Source: Chelonoidis abingdonii
Lineage: Eukaryota > Chordata > Testudines > Testudinidae
Length of the DNA: 64,000 nt
NCBI RefSeq assembly: GCF_003597395.2
Contig: NC_133770.1
Span: 205,848,270-205,912,269, forward strand
Reading direction: 5' to 3'
Under the pieces are notes generated by a model, which saw nothing but the letters and a program-made list of their open reading frames with translations, did not search any database and was not told where the DNA came from. Shown here piece after piece: positions 23,427 through 35,644 of the stretch. Every line of letters starts with the position of its first letter. Positions within the stretch are counted from its first letter, which is position 1. Position numbers and translations under genes: made by a program.

Positions 23427-23784
23427 TAGAAAATGTTGATGAAAAAATTTCAGGCAAAGAGATTTCCTTTCACCCTGCTCTTCTGACAAGCTATAAGGAA
23501 CACCTACTGCCCAAGCCACCTGACTGAGGAGTGTGAGGCAAAGGTGTGGGCAAGTCACACTGAATTTCCCCCCTTGTACCAAGGGACCTTCAATCAAATA
23601 GCCTCACTGGAGATCTCAGATTTGCTTGGACCTGCCTTGCATTTAGGGACATTGTCCCATAGTTTACAGTATTCACACAATTATCCCGTGGCAGGACAAA
23701 AACTAGGGACCAAGTATTAGAGTTGGTTTGGTTTTTGGACAATAGAGAGAATGTCACCCTAACATAGATATGTCTGTATATCTA

Positions 23785-24515
23785 TTCCAGGGACACCATC
23801 ATAGGACCTAACCACATCAGCCACACCATCAGGGACTCGTTCACCTGCACATCTACCAATGTGATATATGCCATCATGTGCCAGCAATGCCCCTCTGCCA
23901 TGAACATTGGCCAAACTGGACAGTCTTTACACAAAAGAATAAATGGACACAGATCAGACATCAAGAACAGTGACATTCAAAAACCAGTAGGAGAACACTT
24001 CAATCTTCCTGGAGACTCAATAACAGACTTAATAGTGGCAATTCGTCAACAAAAAAATTTCAGAAACAGACTCCAATGAGAAACTGCAGAACTGGAATTA
24101 ATTTGCAAACTGGATACCATCAAATTAGGCCTGAATAGACTGGGAGTGGATGGGTCACTACAAAAAGTAATTTTCCCTCCACTGATACTCACACCTTGTC
24201 AACTGTTGGAAATGGGCCACCTTGATTGTATTGGCCTTGTTAGCACTACAAAAGTAATTTTCCTTCCCTTGGTATTCACCCCTTCTTGTCAACTGTTGAG
24301 AACAGGCCAATTCCACCTTAACTGAATTGGCCTCATTAGCACTGACCCCCCACTTGGTAAGGCAACTCCCATCTTTTCATGTGCTCTAATACATATTCTG
24401 CTTACTGTATTTTTCACTCCATGCATCTGATGAAGTGGATTTTAGCCCACAAAAGCTTATGCCCAAATAAATTTGTTAGTCTCTAAGGTGCCACAAGGAC
24501 TCCTCATTGTTTTTA
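23785..24515 (+). pseudogene. Penelope-like element 3' part with GIY-YIG endonuclease relic
   Basis: The plus-strand frame from about 23790 to 24079 reads DTIIGPNHISHTIRDSF, then NVIYAIMCQQCPSAMNIGQT and KRINGHRSDIKN, EHFNLPGDS. The I-Y...N-I-G spacing and the downstream Arg/His tract match the GIY-YIG endonuclease domain of Penelope-like retroelements, with the second motif YIG altered to NIG. The frame stops at 24079. The tail has two tandem ~95-bp units (about 24160-24248 and 24249-24345) and ends with a hammerhead-like core and the string 'gttagtctctaaggtgccacaaggactcct'. The reverse transcriptase part is missing or unrecognisable. Confidence 0.8.
24421..24466 (+). other. Degenerate hammerhead-ribozyme-like core in the Penelope tail
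   Basis: A CTGATGA box (24427-24433) is followed by a small stem (gtgg at 24435-24438 with ccac at 24447-24450) and then AAAA where the hammerhead core needs GAAA (24451-24454), then GCTTATGC. The layout is box, stem II, box, short stem III. Penelope-like elements are known to carry hammerhead motifs. The altered second box suggests this copy is inactive. Confidence 0.45.
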
Positions 24516-25349
24516 CCCTAACAAAAGACTCATTCACGTCATTGTATCAGCACTGTATATGAATACAAATTAGTTCACTGAAGCACAAAGGTGCAAGACA
24601 AGTAAATGATTGCCTGTCAGACAACTACTGACATTTGGTACAATCAGAGTGGGTGTATTAGTCAATCAGAAAGATGAGTTAATTATCTTATAATATCTAG
24701 AAAAAGACAACTACAGAATGAAACTGAACAAAATATCCTTTAATTTCTGTGATGCAGTGGTGCCTAAGTACCATAGAACGGTGAAGTTGCGCTCTACAAA
24801 TCAGCTTCTGATCAAGTTAGCAGTATAGCCAGGTGTCTGGGGAACCCTGTATAGGAAAATATTCAACACACTCTTGCAGACTCAGTTTGCACTTCCCTAG
24901 TAATATCAACAGCAACAAAACCAATCAGTCTCTTTTATCAAATCATTCTCTGTAATTGTATATGTTGGTGGTCTGCCTGATTAAAGTGACTGATTTCTGC
25001 CTTGTGTCATTAAATGAATTGTATGTACAATTGTCCAGAAATGTATTGCCTACCATGTCTTATTAGTATTCCTCAATGACAGCAGTGTTGACTGGTCTAC
25101 GGTTTACTTTCAAAGAATATTCACTACCTTTAGAAAAAGTGACCATAAATAAGTGGCTCTTCAGTCTTGGAGACCTGATATTTTACAGATGCTTGAGCTC
25201 TGTTTTGGTAGTTCATGACAACAACAGCTCATCTTGATTCATAGCCTGCTAATAAGGAATCCATCCACATTCATTATCTCACATATATATGTTTCCATAG
25301 GGATTCCTTTTATGTCTAGTCATTGTTTATAAATGCTCATACTAGTCTG

Positions 25350-25510
25350 ATACAGTGTAGTTGTAGCCGTGTCGGTCCCAGGATATTAGAGACAAGGTGG
25401 GTGAGGTAATATCTTTTATTGGACCAACTTCTGTTGCTGAGAGAGACAAGCTTTCAAAGAGCTCTTCTTCAGGTCTGGGAAACATACTCAGTGTGGCACA
25501 GCTAAATACA
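25350..25510 (-). repeat. Second Penelope-like 3' tail fragment
   Basis: The string 'gtagttgtagccgtgtcggtcccaggatattagagacaaggtgggtgaggtaatatcttttattggaccaacttctgttgctgagagagacaagctttc' is a familiar turtle repeat. On the minus strand it reads CTGAAGA (25472-25466), a short self-complementary stretch, GAAA (25455-25452), GCTTGTC. This is the same order as the tail at 24421 but with a non-standard first box. Confidence 0.5.
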
Positions 25511-25820
25511 AAGTGGAGCATAAGTAGTTAACCAATATTTCCAGGGACCATTCAAAGTGAAGTATCCTGTTAACATCCCTCAACAAACACTTTGTCCAAA
25601 CCATGGGAAAAGCCATGGGTACAAGGACGGCTCCCCAATATGTCAGCCTCCTCATGGGCCACTCACTTGCCAGCTACATGCAAATATCACTATGCCAGAG
25701 ATTATAAACCACTAAAGAGGTGGTTTATTTATTCAGATTAACTGGGGTTACTCATTTGCCAGTTGCATGCAGGCTGAGAGCCACCAAAATAGCCTTCTCC
25801 AATCCACCTGGACCCCCACA

Positions 25821-25966
25821 GGGAGGGATAGCTCAGTAGTTTGAGCATTGGCCTGCTAAACCCAGGGTTGTGAGTTCAATCCTTGAGGGGGCCTGTTTAG
25901 GGATTGGTCCTGCTTTCAGCAGGGGGTTAGACTAGATGACCTCCTGAGGTCCTTAATAATCTATGA
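25821..25966 (+). repeat. tRNA-derived SINE with CR1-like tail
   Basis: The head 'gggatagctcagtagtttgagcattggcctgctaaacccagggttgtgagttcaatccttgaggg' contains an A box (tagctcagtag, 25829-25839) and a B box (agttcaatcc, 25873-25882). The tail 'gttagactagatgacctcctgaggtcctt' resembles a CR1 3' end, which would let CR1 enzymes mobilise it. The arrangement is typical of turtle tRNA SINEs. It is not a functional tRNA gene because the acceptor and 3' parts do not fold as one. Confidence 0.85.
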
Positions 25967-25969
25967 AAA

Positions 25970-26330
25970 CTAAACATTATGCAGGAACATGGCAATTTTG
26001 GTGAAATTTTCATTTCTGAAAAAAAGTGAAACAAAGCATTGGAAAATGTTGAAATGTCCTAGTTTGAAGTTGTTGGAATCAAAAATTTTGATTTTTTTTT
26101 GTTTTTGTTTACAAATGACTTTTTTTAAATTAAATGTATTGCATTTAAAAATGTAAAACATCAAAAAAAGTAATGAAATGTTTGGCTTGACCCAGAACAA
26201 AGTTTTTGGGAATGTTTTGGTTAGTCCAAAAAAATCCAAAATTTTTACTTTTCAGTAAAAAACTCAGTCCCAACTCAAGACAAAAGAGAATTTCAAAATC
26301 TCAATTTTTTTCAGAAATAAATTATATTTG
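25970..26330. repeat. AT-rich repeat-like block
   Basis: Runs such as 'gaaattttcatttctgaaaaa' and 'caaaaattttgattttttttt', with inverted complements, resemble an old AT-rich inverted-repeat element, similar in texture to 33318-33785. No ends were fixed. Confidence 0.35.
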
Positions 26331-27194
26331 TACAGTCAGCATTAGTACAGTATCCCCTCCATATGTAGATCAAGAAGACTGGGCCTACAAAATAATTTTA
26401 AATTCCTTTAAAGTCTCTTCCCCCATTGCTACAGCTTTAAAACTATGTTCTTTAATTTGAACTTAGAGCTTTCAGTCTCTAGAAAATGTTTTTACTGATT
26501 TTCTGTACTCAGAAATGATTTTCATAAAGAGTTTTATTGTACAAAAAAAGTGCACTCTAATCCTACCTATTTAGCCCAGAATAAATGAAGTGCAGTGAAA
26601 GAGAATCATAGCCACAAGGGGCTGTCTTTAGTTGTTGTCTTAGTTTAAGTTGCTGTCTTACAAAGCATAGGAAGAAATTGTGTTCAAAACTACACAGAAT
26701 TAAAATACTCCGAGCCAGAGGGGCTGAAAGTGTATGTAATCAGAGAACAGGGAGTCACAACATTCTGATTTTTTTTGGCTCTGTCACTGACTTGTTCAGT
26801 AAAGCTGGACAATTCAGAGCACTTCTATGCATCTTGAGTTACTCATCTATATGATGTATATAAAATATTTGCATCAGAGGAGTGCTGTGCAAATTAAAGG
26901 TGGTCAGGAGCTCTTTAAAATTCTAGGATTAAAAGTGTTATTTAAATGACAGGAATTCTGATTTACAGAACTCCTGGTACTGATCTAGGGCCAAAACCTG
27001 GGCTTCTAGCTCGCAACTGTGTTCAGCCACAATAAAATTTTGTAGTGAAGATGAGCCCAAAAATTGAGTCAGTCAGGTGTTAGTAGATACTGTGTTAAGG
27101 ATACTGATATTTGCTGAGTCATGGTGATAGATGGGTTCATTAGGTCTAAAGAAAATAAAGAGAGTGTGACTCTGTCTCTTTGGCTGGAAGAACT

Positions 27195-27500
27195 TGAGAT
27201 GGGATCTATAAAGGGATTTAAACACCTATTAGTTGTCTAGAATATCACGGGAACTACACAAAGCCAACTTAAGCATCTGTGCTCCCTATACAATGAATGG
27301 TGAGAGACAGGGAGGGTCTAAGGATGCAATTCACAGCAGACAACATGCTAGGCAAGCAGCCGCCTAAGCTAGACAATGGAAGATGCTGAGGAGAGGGATG
27401 TGTGCACCGTGGATAAATAAATGAATGGTTGGAGGGACTGGGACTTCCATCTCCCAGGTGAGTGCCCTAACCACTGGACTACACAGTCACCCTCTCTCTG
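27195..27500 (-). repeat. tRNA-derived SINE with long body (minus strand)
   Basis: On the minus strand 'tgtagtccagtggttagggcactcacctgggagatggaagtccc' resembles the 5' half of a tRNA with an A box, followed by a body ('gcttaggcggctgcttgcctagcatg', 'gggagcacagatgcttaagttggc'). The family is not identified. Confidence 0.5.
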
Positions 27501-27781
27501 GACCAATGACTGTTCCCATGTATAATAATTTAAATAGTCACTGGGCCATAGTGCACCGGCTTCAACAGGAAAGACTTATCCGCCATCCCTACACCCTCTT
27601 TTTGCCAACTTGCCATCCTTCTGCCCTGGCAGTTTTGAGTAATAGTCCATTTGGTGTAGGAGCATGTGAATTCTGGCCATGAGGACTAATACACCTACTT
27701 ATTTTCTCCTGCTGTGCTAGGGAGTTTATGATGTGGGTCTATAAGATGAGCCATCACCCTTAAAAAAAAAATGCTTAAAGA

Positions 27782-28101
27782 CAGGACCGGCTCTACAGTT
27801 TTTGCTGCCGCAAGCAGCGCATCGAATTGCCCTTAGGGGACAGCAGGCGTGTTTCCGCGGTGGCAGCAATTCAGGGGCAGCTTCTATGTTTAGCTGAAGG
27901 CGCTGCGGACAGCTAAACGTAGAAGTTGCTGCCGAATTGCCACCACCACAGAAACGCGCCTGCCGCCCTAAGGGCACAAGGACTGTCCCCGCTGCAGCAA
28001 TTCGGCGTGCTGCTTGGGGGCAAAACAACAGGGACTGCCGCCCCTTGCAGAATGCTGCCACAAGCACCACCTTGGAATGCTGGTGCCTGGAGCCAGCCCT
28101 G
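27782..28101. mobile_element. Non-autonomous hAT-type element (320 bp) with perfect TSD
   Basis: It starts CAGGACCGGCTC and ends GGAGCCAGCCCTG, inverted ends, flanked by perfect 8-bp duplications cttaaaga at 27774-27781 and 28102-28109. The interior is GC-rich with partial self-complementarity. No transposase is present. Confidence 0.88.
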
Positions 28102-28304
28102 CTTAAAGAACACCACTGCTATTTAGAATGGTGTTTCTCTATTCTAAAGAGCAGAGACTCTTTAATTACAATAAAATGTCAGTTCTTCGTTGTCAGGCAC
28201 TGATCCTGTAAGCTGCTACATTTGGGCAAAATCCTGTGGCCATTCACAGCCCTAGAGAAGGCAAAGGTCCATGCATGCAGAGCTACTTGTAGGATCGGTG
28301 CATT

Positions 28305-28405
28305 CAAATGTAAGCTCTTTGGGACAGGAACTGTACCTTCTCATATTTTTACAGTATCTAGCATACAAAAGTGTAACCTGGCTATAAATAATAGTGATAA
28401 ACCAC
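28305..28405 (+). repeat. L2-type LINE 3' tail fragment
   Basis: 'gtaagctctttgggacaggaactgtaccttctcatatttttacagtatctagcat' is the same tail family as 20185-20310, in sense orientation. Confidence 0.55.
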
Positions 28406-31400
28406 AGAACACCAGTTACAACTACAGTGAACCAAATTCAGTCTAGTCACTGAAGTGAAAGTCTCCATAACCCATTACCAGCTCTCTGAGCTGACTAATG
28501 TCAACAATACCATCGATTTTTTCCTGTTATATTAACACTGTTCTATTTGATGCAGAAAATATTAAATTCATCCTTCCTGTACAGCTCATAACTGTTACAT
28601 TATCAACTCAGGTTATCAGCTAATGACTCCAGCCCCTTGCTTCTCATTCACTTTTGACTAGGAGCTGTTAACAAGGAAGTCAACACAGTTTCCAGCACTG
28701 AAATTACTGTTCAGCTATTTGTTTGGCACATTTATGGCTCTCTTGATTTATAAGATGCAGGCAACAAATCTAACATCCAAGCTCAACAATGACAATCCTC
28801 AAAAAACAGTGGACTGAAGTAATCCATTGTTCATCCTAGAAATGAAAGGCTTCCCTAAGGAAACAAGTGAACAAAGTAGCTTCCTGTAACAGTTATTCTG
28901 AAAATGTGATGTCCCTGATTGCCACTAGATAGCAGAGCAAGAGCAAGTTTGCTTGGACTCAGATTTAGTGATAATGTTGATTGATTTTTGAATGTTTTGA
29001 TTTTGAAATAATTTGATTTTATTTGTAAGGTCCATTTTATATAGCCTAACAAAAAGGGCTTTGAGTTTATTACTTTATGCAGCCGTTTAAAAAGTTTTAG
29101 TACTTTATGCATAAGTTAGAGAACTTTTGTCCAATTTGACAGTGAAAGAAACAGTATGAACTGAGAAGGGAACTTGAGATGAGTTGTCCAGCAGCCAGTT
29201 AGAATCACCAGCTACATAGTCTTTATTTGAAGACGCTGGTGTGAAGAAGTCAGGATTCAGCGCTAAGAACTAATGCAGGATTGAGGAAGGATTAGACTCT
29301 GGGGAACTCATTCACTGGTGCTCTGCACCTTGTGTAAATCATTCACATCAATATAAAGTGAGTGTAAAATATTACCATTTTGATTTGATTATTTTCTCAC
29401 CCACTTTCACCATGCAATAATACTGAGTGAATAACTGATTTTTCAGTTGAGGGGCTGAATTGAAAACTAATAATAAAAGATTTCCTTTCTTTGGCCCAAA
29501 CTACTGCCCAAATTTGACCCAAATTTTGGAAGTTTCAGTACTCTGAAAAATGCATTTTTCAATGAATTTACAATTTGTTAAAAAAAAATCCCAGTTTTAC
29601 CATTGTAAGTAAACAACTACACAAAATGCAAAACAGCAGGGAATCATGCCTTACGCGTGAAAGACTCAAACAGAGAAGAGTCTAGACAAGGATTTGAGAC
29701 TTCAAAGTGACCTGAAGACATTTTTTATGAAATTAGTAGTGAGAACAATATGGGCTGTCTTGGGTCTTTTAGTTTAGTTTCAGGGAATTAAAAGTTTATC
29801 CCCGTTCCTGAGTCTCAAATTGTTAGAACTGAGAGTCAACCAGGAGAGAAGATGGTTGCAAAAATCTCATGTAGTCAGAGGCAAAATACACCTTTATTTG
29901 AAACTAAACTTCAACTAATTATTGAGAGAGAGCTTAAAGTAAAAAAATTATGAAGTTTAAGATACCATATAACTTTTGGATGTCAGCTTCTATTAAGAAG
30001 ATAATTGTGTACTACCAGAAAATCCTAAACCTACAATAAATCAGTTCTATTCTTCCTGGTATTTTCATTCTACCTCTAAATAGCAAAAGATGTGCCAAAC
30101 AGGATAATTTGTGATGGTGATCTTAACAGATAAAGATTTTAGGCTATTTTTCCTCACAGTATTACTTTGGCATTAAATAGCTTACAAAGAGGATTCATTA
30201 TCAACCACTTGATTACTTTGCAGCTGTTTTAGATTTATTTCTATGCTAGCACTGATGTTCCTCAAAGTAACTGTTTAAGTCTTTGTAATTGCTAAACTAT
30301 ATTTGTAGCAAGCTTATGCTAATTACTCTACTTTTAATAAATGTGTACTTCGGATATGGTCATACTTGGTTATATGGAATGAGATTCTGAAAAATACCTC
30401 ATTTCAATCAAAGAACTGACATATCCTCTATGTAAATTAACTATTCCAAGACTGTAAGAGAGTTACTTCAAATCCTATACCATTTTCATGAGTATTTTAT
30501 ACCACAAAAATTCAATACAGCAATCTTCCAACTAAGCACTTGCTTATATTTAAGACCTAGTAGTCCAATAACTTCAGGTGCTTGAAAGGTAAGCACATCC
30601 TTAAGTGCTTCATAGGATCAAAGCCAAAAGGCTCAGCACCTTGAAAAAAATCAATCTCATAAGCCACTGTTTTACTGACTAAGCTATTAACTAGGGCAAT
30701 AAGATTGAGTTACAGTTTCTGCAAAAACTGCAACTTTCAATTTTAGGATGCAACTTTCTAGCATAAATTATCATTTTTTTGCACAAAATATTGAGAGGAC
30801 AGGTATCCATATCACAAAACTCACTACCACAATTGGCACTTATTTTGGTAGCCTCAGTAGAGGACAGGAAGACAAAAATACTCAAAATGCAGAGATCATC
30901 TCTTATGGTAAGAGTTTAGTTATATTGGGATGGTGACAAATTAGCATAAATTGCCATGGATAGTGATGTATGTGTTTTGTGAATACAAGTCTTCATCACT
31001 CTCTAGCAGCGTTAATATGGCATCTTTCACCAGCACTGAATCTACTTTAATAAAAAAGGTGCTGGTGCACAACTGTACAGATCAGGTCTCCACCCAGCAG
31101 CATCTTAAGAGTTATTTTCAAAGGGATGAAATTTTTCCTGATGCACAGGACGAAAGCCACCAGTATAGCAGAACCACTGTTCAGCAGCACAGGAACACCG
31201 CACAACAGCTGAACACTGCAGAACTGGGCTCTGAAGTAGGCTGTCAAAAGCAAGTTGGGATAGGCTAGGGAAGGCATGGCCACTGGATCAGCCATTACAC
31301 ATACCCAGTGACCATAAGTCAACACAGACTGGTACGCAGCTCTCATGGCAACCATTCCCTCTCCACAAACCACAACACTCATGCCATCAGAGTGGGTAGG

Positions 31401-31448
31401 CTGAATTACACATCCTGGGGTTTAACCAATATTTAACGTCTATATCTG
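28406..31448. other. Gene-free AT-rich stretch
   Basis: No gene, RNA or bounded repeat could be supported. Open frames of up to 111 codons (31047-31382, minus) show no recognisable motif. Confidence 0.45.
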
Positions 31449-31627
31449 TAGAGCCCTGCAAATCCACAGATGCAGCTATCTGTTGACCATTTATGAAGAT
31501 CAGTTGCACATATAAATTTTGCATCTAGAGCTCTGAAAACTGCAGATATTTGCTTTATATCTCCAGACTAATTTTGCAGATCTTGGATTGGACACAGATA
31601 CAGATTTTGTATCCACACAGGGCTCTA
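31449..31627. mobile_element. Short inverted-repeat element (about 179 bp)
   Basis: The block opens tagagccctgcaaatccacagatgc and closes gtatccacacagggctcta. TAGAGCCCTG and CAGGGCTCTA are perfect 10-bp inverted ends. A TA duplication is possible but cannot be proved. No coding capacity. Confidence 0.65.
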
Positions 31628-31639
31628 TATATCTAAGCT

Positions 31640-33317
31640 ATAATTCTAGCAATGGGCAGGAGACATTTAGCCTCACGGTAGCTTAGGAACATTTGTACAT
31701 GTTGAATTCATTAATATTAACCCCTCAAACTGATTCAAGATGCCTGTGAAGGGGCACTGCACCAATTTTAAGGAAACAGGTTTAGTTGAGTCACTGCAAT
31801 TTCTTTGTGTACACTGGGCCTGTAGTACTAAAAAGAAGTATGTGAGGGCAAAAAAAATGCACCTGAACATTCTCTTAGCTGGTTTGTGTATAACCCTTGA
31901 GGCCTTTATAATTGCATATTTCAAAAATAGCCAAACGGATGTCTTCTTCTGATCTTGCCCCAGAAGTTCATCTTTGAGCTAAGAATAGGGTTGGTAAGAT
32001 TGTGCAGTACACTCCCATAAAAGCTTGGGGCAGATATGGACAGTTAAAGCATGTAATCACATATCTAATTTGCAAATGTGGTAATTACAAATTCACACCC
32101 AAATCAGTGCATTTGTGTGCAGTTATCTAATTTGCAAAAACTAGCCCCTCTTAAACAGTATTTAAAACTTGCAATGATACTTTAGTACAATAATCATTCT
32201 GCACTGAAACTGCAAAACAGTTCATCAATGAGACTGCCAGCTAAACCTGCTTTAATTAGCAACTAATTGTTGTCAATGCTCTTACACTTCCATAGACACT
32301 GTGCAATACACCCTTAACTTGATATTTTTTCCTCACAAGTTTCAACTTAACTACTTAGGTCTGCCAATATGGATTTACCTAACAAGTCACCATGAATGAT
32401 TAGTTTAGGTAAGTTTGTTCTTTAGATGTTTTTGCCTTTGGTAAAGTAAAAAGAGAGGTAATTCATGAGAAGTGAATTGAAGTTTCTCATCAACAAAACA
32501 GTGGAGTTACAAAGGTACAGAGTATATTCCCCCACCCCAAAAAAGAAATCTGAAATATTTCAAATCCTAAATTTGCAGAGGATTCCCAGATTCTCCCTCC
32601 AGCCCCCAAAAATGTAACTCATCAGTATATTTAGGGTAGAAAGGTAAGGGATGGAAAACTGAAAAACACAAGGGAAGCCAGGGACTTTCAGAAAGTAGTC
32701 AATCTGCTGATATGGTAGTTGTGTTCTTCCAAGTGACTGAAAAGTGGAGATTATTTTATCCTTCCACTGGCCTGAAAATGGCTCCTGCTCGAAGATTTAC
32801 CATTAGACTTCCAGTAAGATGGACAACATGACACTGCTTATTACATACTTTGTTTGAAATAAGACTCTCTTCCCCTCTCAGCTTGTCTACTGCTTTTGTG
32901 CCATTCTAGATACTTTACATTCCTGGGGATAGAAAGTCTATTTCTTCTTCCGTTTTAGGTCCAGGCACACTAGGACAGTGACTCAGTCAATAAGTTTCTC
33001 TCTAGCTTTGTTACCTGTTTGGCTGCTAGTGTGGACTAGTCCACACTCCATAATTACAGAAAGTATGGCAGATATCTGGAGACACATTACAGGCAGTGGG
33101 TACAGTTTGCAAACGGAGGTTGTGCATTACTCTGGAATTGTCAGCTTCTCGCATGTTCTAAACATGAACAAAATCAACAGCTAGAAAGGTTTTTATTTTC
33201 CCATCCAGGGAGCTAGCTTGACACTTGAACTAACAAGGTATCTGATAGCAGTAGTAGGCTGTTATTCGCCATGTGAACCAGCACCAAAGTGATACAGGAC
33301 TCTTTCCCAGTGGGCTT
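31640..33317. other. Gene-free stretch
   Basis: Nothing recognised. A minus-strand AATAAA (tttatt at 33192-33197) lies about 3 kb downstream of the RNMT stop and could be a distal polyadenylation signal, but there is no independent support. Confidence 0.35.
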
Positions 33318-33785
33318 CAGTAGAGCTGGGTGAAACAATTTGTTTTGTGGGAAACTGACATTTCAAATTTTGTTTTCATTCCAATCGCAACAAATTCCAA
33401 TTAGAAATTTCCTGAGAAATGCAAGGTCTGAAATTTTCATTTAAAAAATTCAAATTTAGAAAGTTTTGAATTTGTTTTAGAACAAAACCTTGTGAAATGT
33501 AGTGTTTTTAAACAGGGTTTTTTTAAAAATTACTATCAAAATGTCAAGCTATTTCATTATAACACAAATAAAAAGACACTAATTTATAAAATAAGATGTT
33601 TTAATGTATAAGTAGAAGCTGCTCAATTTTTTTTTTATGTCCTACAATTTCATTCCAAAATAAAATTAAAGCTAAAAACAAAAACAAAAAAATTCTGAAA
33701 GTTTGGGACTTTTTATGTTAATAGATACAATTTCATGAAAAATTTCATTTTTGTCAAAACTTTTTTCTGATAACCATTTTAATGA
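33318..33785. repeat. AT-rich inverted-repeat-like block
   Basis: The block begins 'tagagctgggtgaaacaatttg' and contains many 'gaaatttt/aaaatttc' pairs. The texture and opening resemble a non-autonomous element family, but the matching far end is not clear. Confidence 0.4.
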
Positions 33786-34387
33786 ATTTTTCTCACCATC
33801 TCGAGGTTTCACAGATCTCTGATATCACAGGAATAGCAAGACTCAGAGATCTTGGGTTCCATTCTAGGCTCTGGAAGGAAGTGTTCTCTAGTAAGTACAG
33901 CCTTCTGCAATTATCCCCTGCAAGCCCAACCTCTTCTCCCCTTGAACCTGTCCCAGGTCTGTGTCTACACCACTACTGACTCATTGTCCTGGTCTCCACT
34001 CCTCAGGCTTCTGATCCCAGTCTAATTGCCCAACCTGGTCCAGTTCACTCACTTCCCAACCTCTCTCTCCTTCCTGCCCAAGTTCTCCATCCCCACTGGC
34101 TCCCAAACATTGTGACCTCCCCTACCCTACACCTTGTCCCAGTTTCTTTGTCTAGCAACTTCCAGTTCTCCCCTGGCACCTCTTCAGATTTTTTCAGCCC
34201 CAAATTCAATAACTTAGACTGGACAAGTAAGGGGACTTTCATAAGGATGTTTAAGTACAGAGCATTTTCAAATACAACTTGATATAAGCAGTGATTTTTT
34301 TAAGCTGATCTAGATTTGATGTTTCTGTGCAGTCCCATAAAACACTTAAAAGTTCTCACATTTAGAAATTGCTTAGCTACAACACAG

Positions 34388-34654
34388 AGTGTGTCTACAT
34401 TACGTGAATAATGTAGCCGAAGTCGACATACCTTGGGTTGAATTACCACAGGGTCTACACCGTGGGGGAGGGGGTGTCAACGGGAGAAATTCTCCTGTCA
34501 ACTTACCTTACTCTTCTCGTCAGGGGTAGAGTACAGGGTCGACTGGAGAGCGATCTGCTGTCAATCTGGTGGGTCTTCACTAGACCCCCCCCTAAATCAA
34601 CCGCTGGTGGATCAAGCTCAGAGCATCGATCCCGGCTGTAGTGTAGATGTAGCC
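34388..34654. mobile_element. Short 'GTGTCTACA' inverted-repeat element
   Basis: It opens gtgtctacattacgtgaataatgtagccgaagtcgacatacc and closes gtagtgtagatgtagcc. The internal segment 'gtgggtcttcactagaccc' is shared with 45295-45568. It is a diverged copy of that family. Confidence 0.65.
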
Positions 34655-35644
34655 ATAGAGAAAGACACTTAATCTGGGAGGAGCTTCATTTACACCAAAG
34701 CAGTGGCATTATAATGAATGGAGTTGCATCATTACAACCAAACAATTTAAGTTGCCCAGGCAACTGTAACTCTTCTCCTTTGTGCTTCCATCTTGTACAG
34801 TGAACGAGGCAAGGGTCACGTAGACAGTATATGATCACATTATTAAGGATGCCCAGGAAACTATAAATCTGACATTTCCTAAATTTTGAGTGCTTGACTT
34901 TGCAACCTAAATAATGTTCATTTGATTGTTTTGGGCATGTAATTTTAGGATTTTTTTTTTTAAAGGAAAAAAAAGGTAAAAAAACAAGTTCTATTAGGTA
35001 GACCAGTAACAACCACTCATACCATGTAACAGCAGGGTTTGAACCCTAAACCTTCAACACTGCAGTACACATTTGTACCAATCAAACTATAAGACTTCAT
35101 TAGCTGGCAGCTCAAAAGGGCTTTATCCCAAGGTGGGGGAAGTAGTCATTAGTGCCATATGTCACTGGGGGGAGGTGGGGGGTAAGCTCTCCGTGCCCAC
35201 TACTGTAGGTGCTCAGTCAAATCCCAGGTAGTCTTAGTGAAGCATAGGCCCAACTCTTTAGAAAGCTAGTTAGTTATTTTGATATGCTGCCAAAATTTTC
35301 CTGAGCAGCACAAGTGAGAGAAAGGAAATAATTATTTTCAATAATTTATCAACTCAGCCAAATCTGAATAATATTTCACAGAACGAGTGGAAAGCATATC
35401 TTTAGCCCCCAAGATTTATCCCTGCCAAGTTTCAAAGAAGTGCCACAAACAAGAAAAGTGTTAAAGCTTCTAAGTAAAAAAAGTCACAGGCATCTTTTAT
35501 AATTGAAAGTGTTAGGCAATCTAAATTTAGGGGTTGCTACCTGTTTGCAGATAATCTGCAGAACATTAAAATGGGCAGAAATTCAATTATTGAAGGCATC
35601 TCTAATAATACTTTCAGCACATTCAGGTACAGAACATAAACCCA

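Noticed and set aside
23150..23527. 125-codon plus-strand open frame crossing 23172-23426
   Set aside because: It is produced by the GC-rich palindromic hAT-type element and runs across its target duplication.
25829..25900. Possible tRNA gene from the A and B boxes
   Set aside because: The 3' half does not form a tRNA acceptor stem and the sequence continues into a CR1-like SINE tail.
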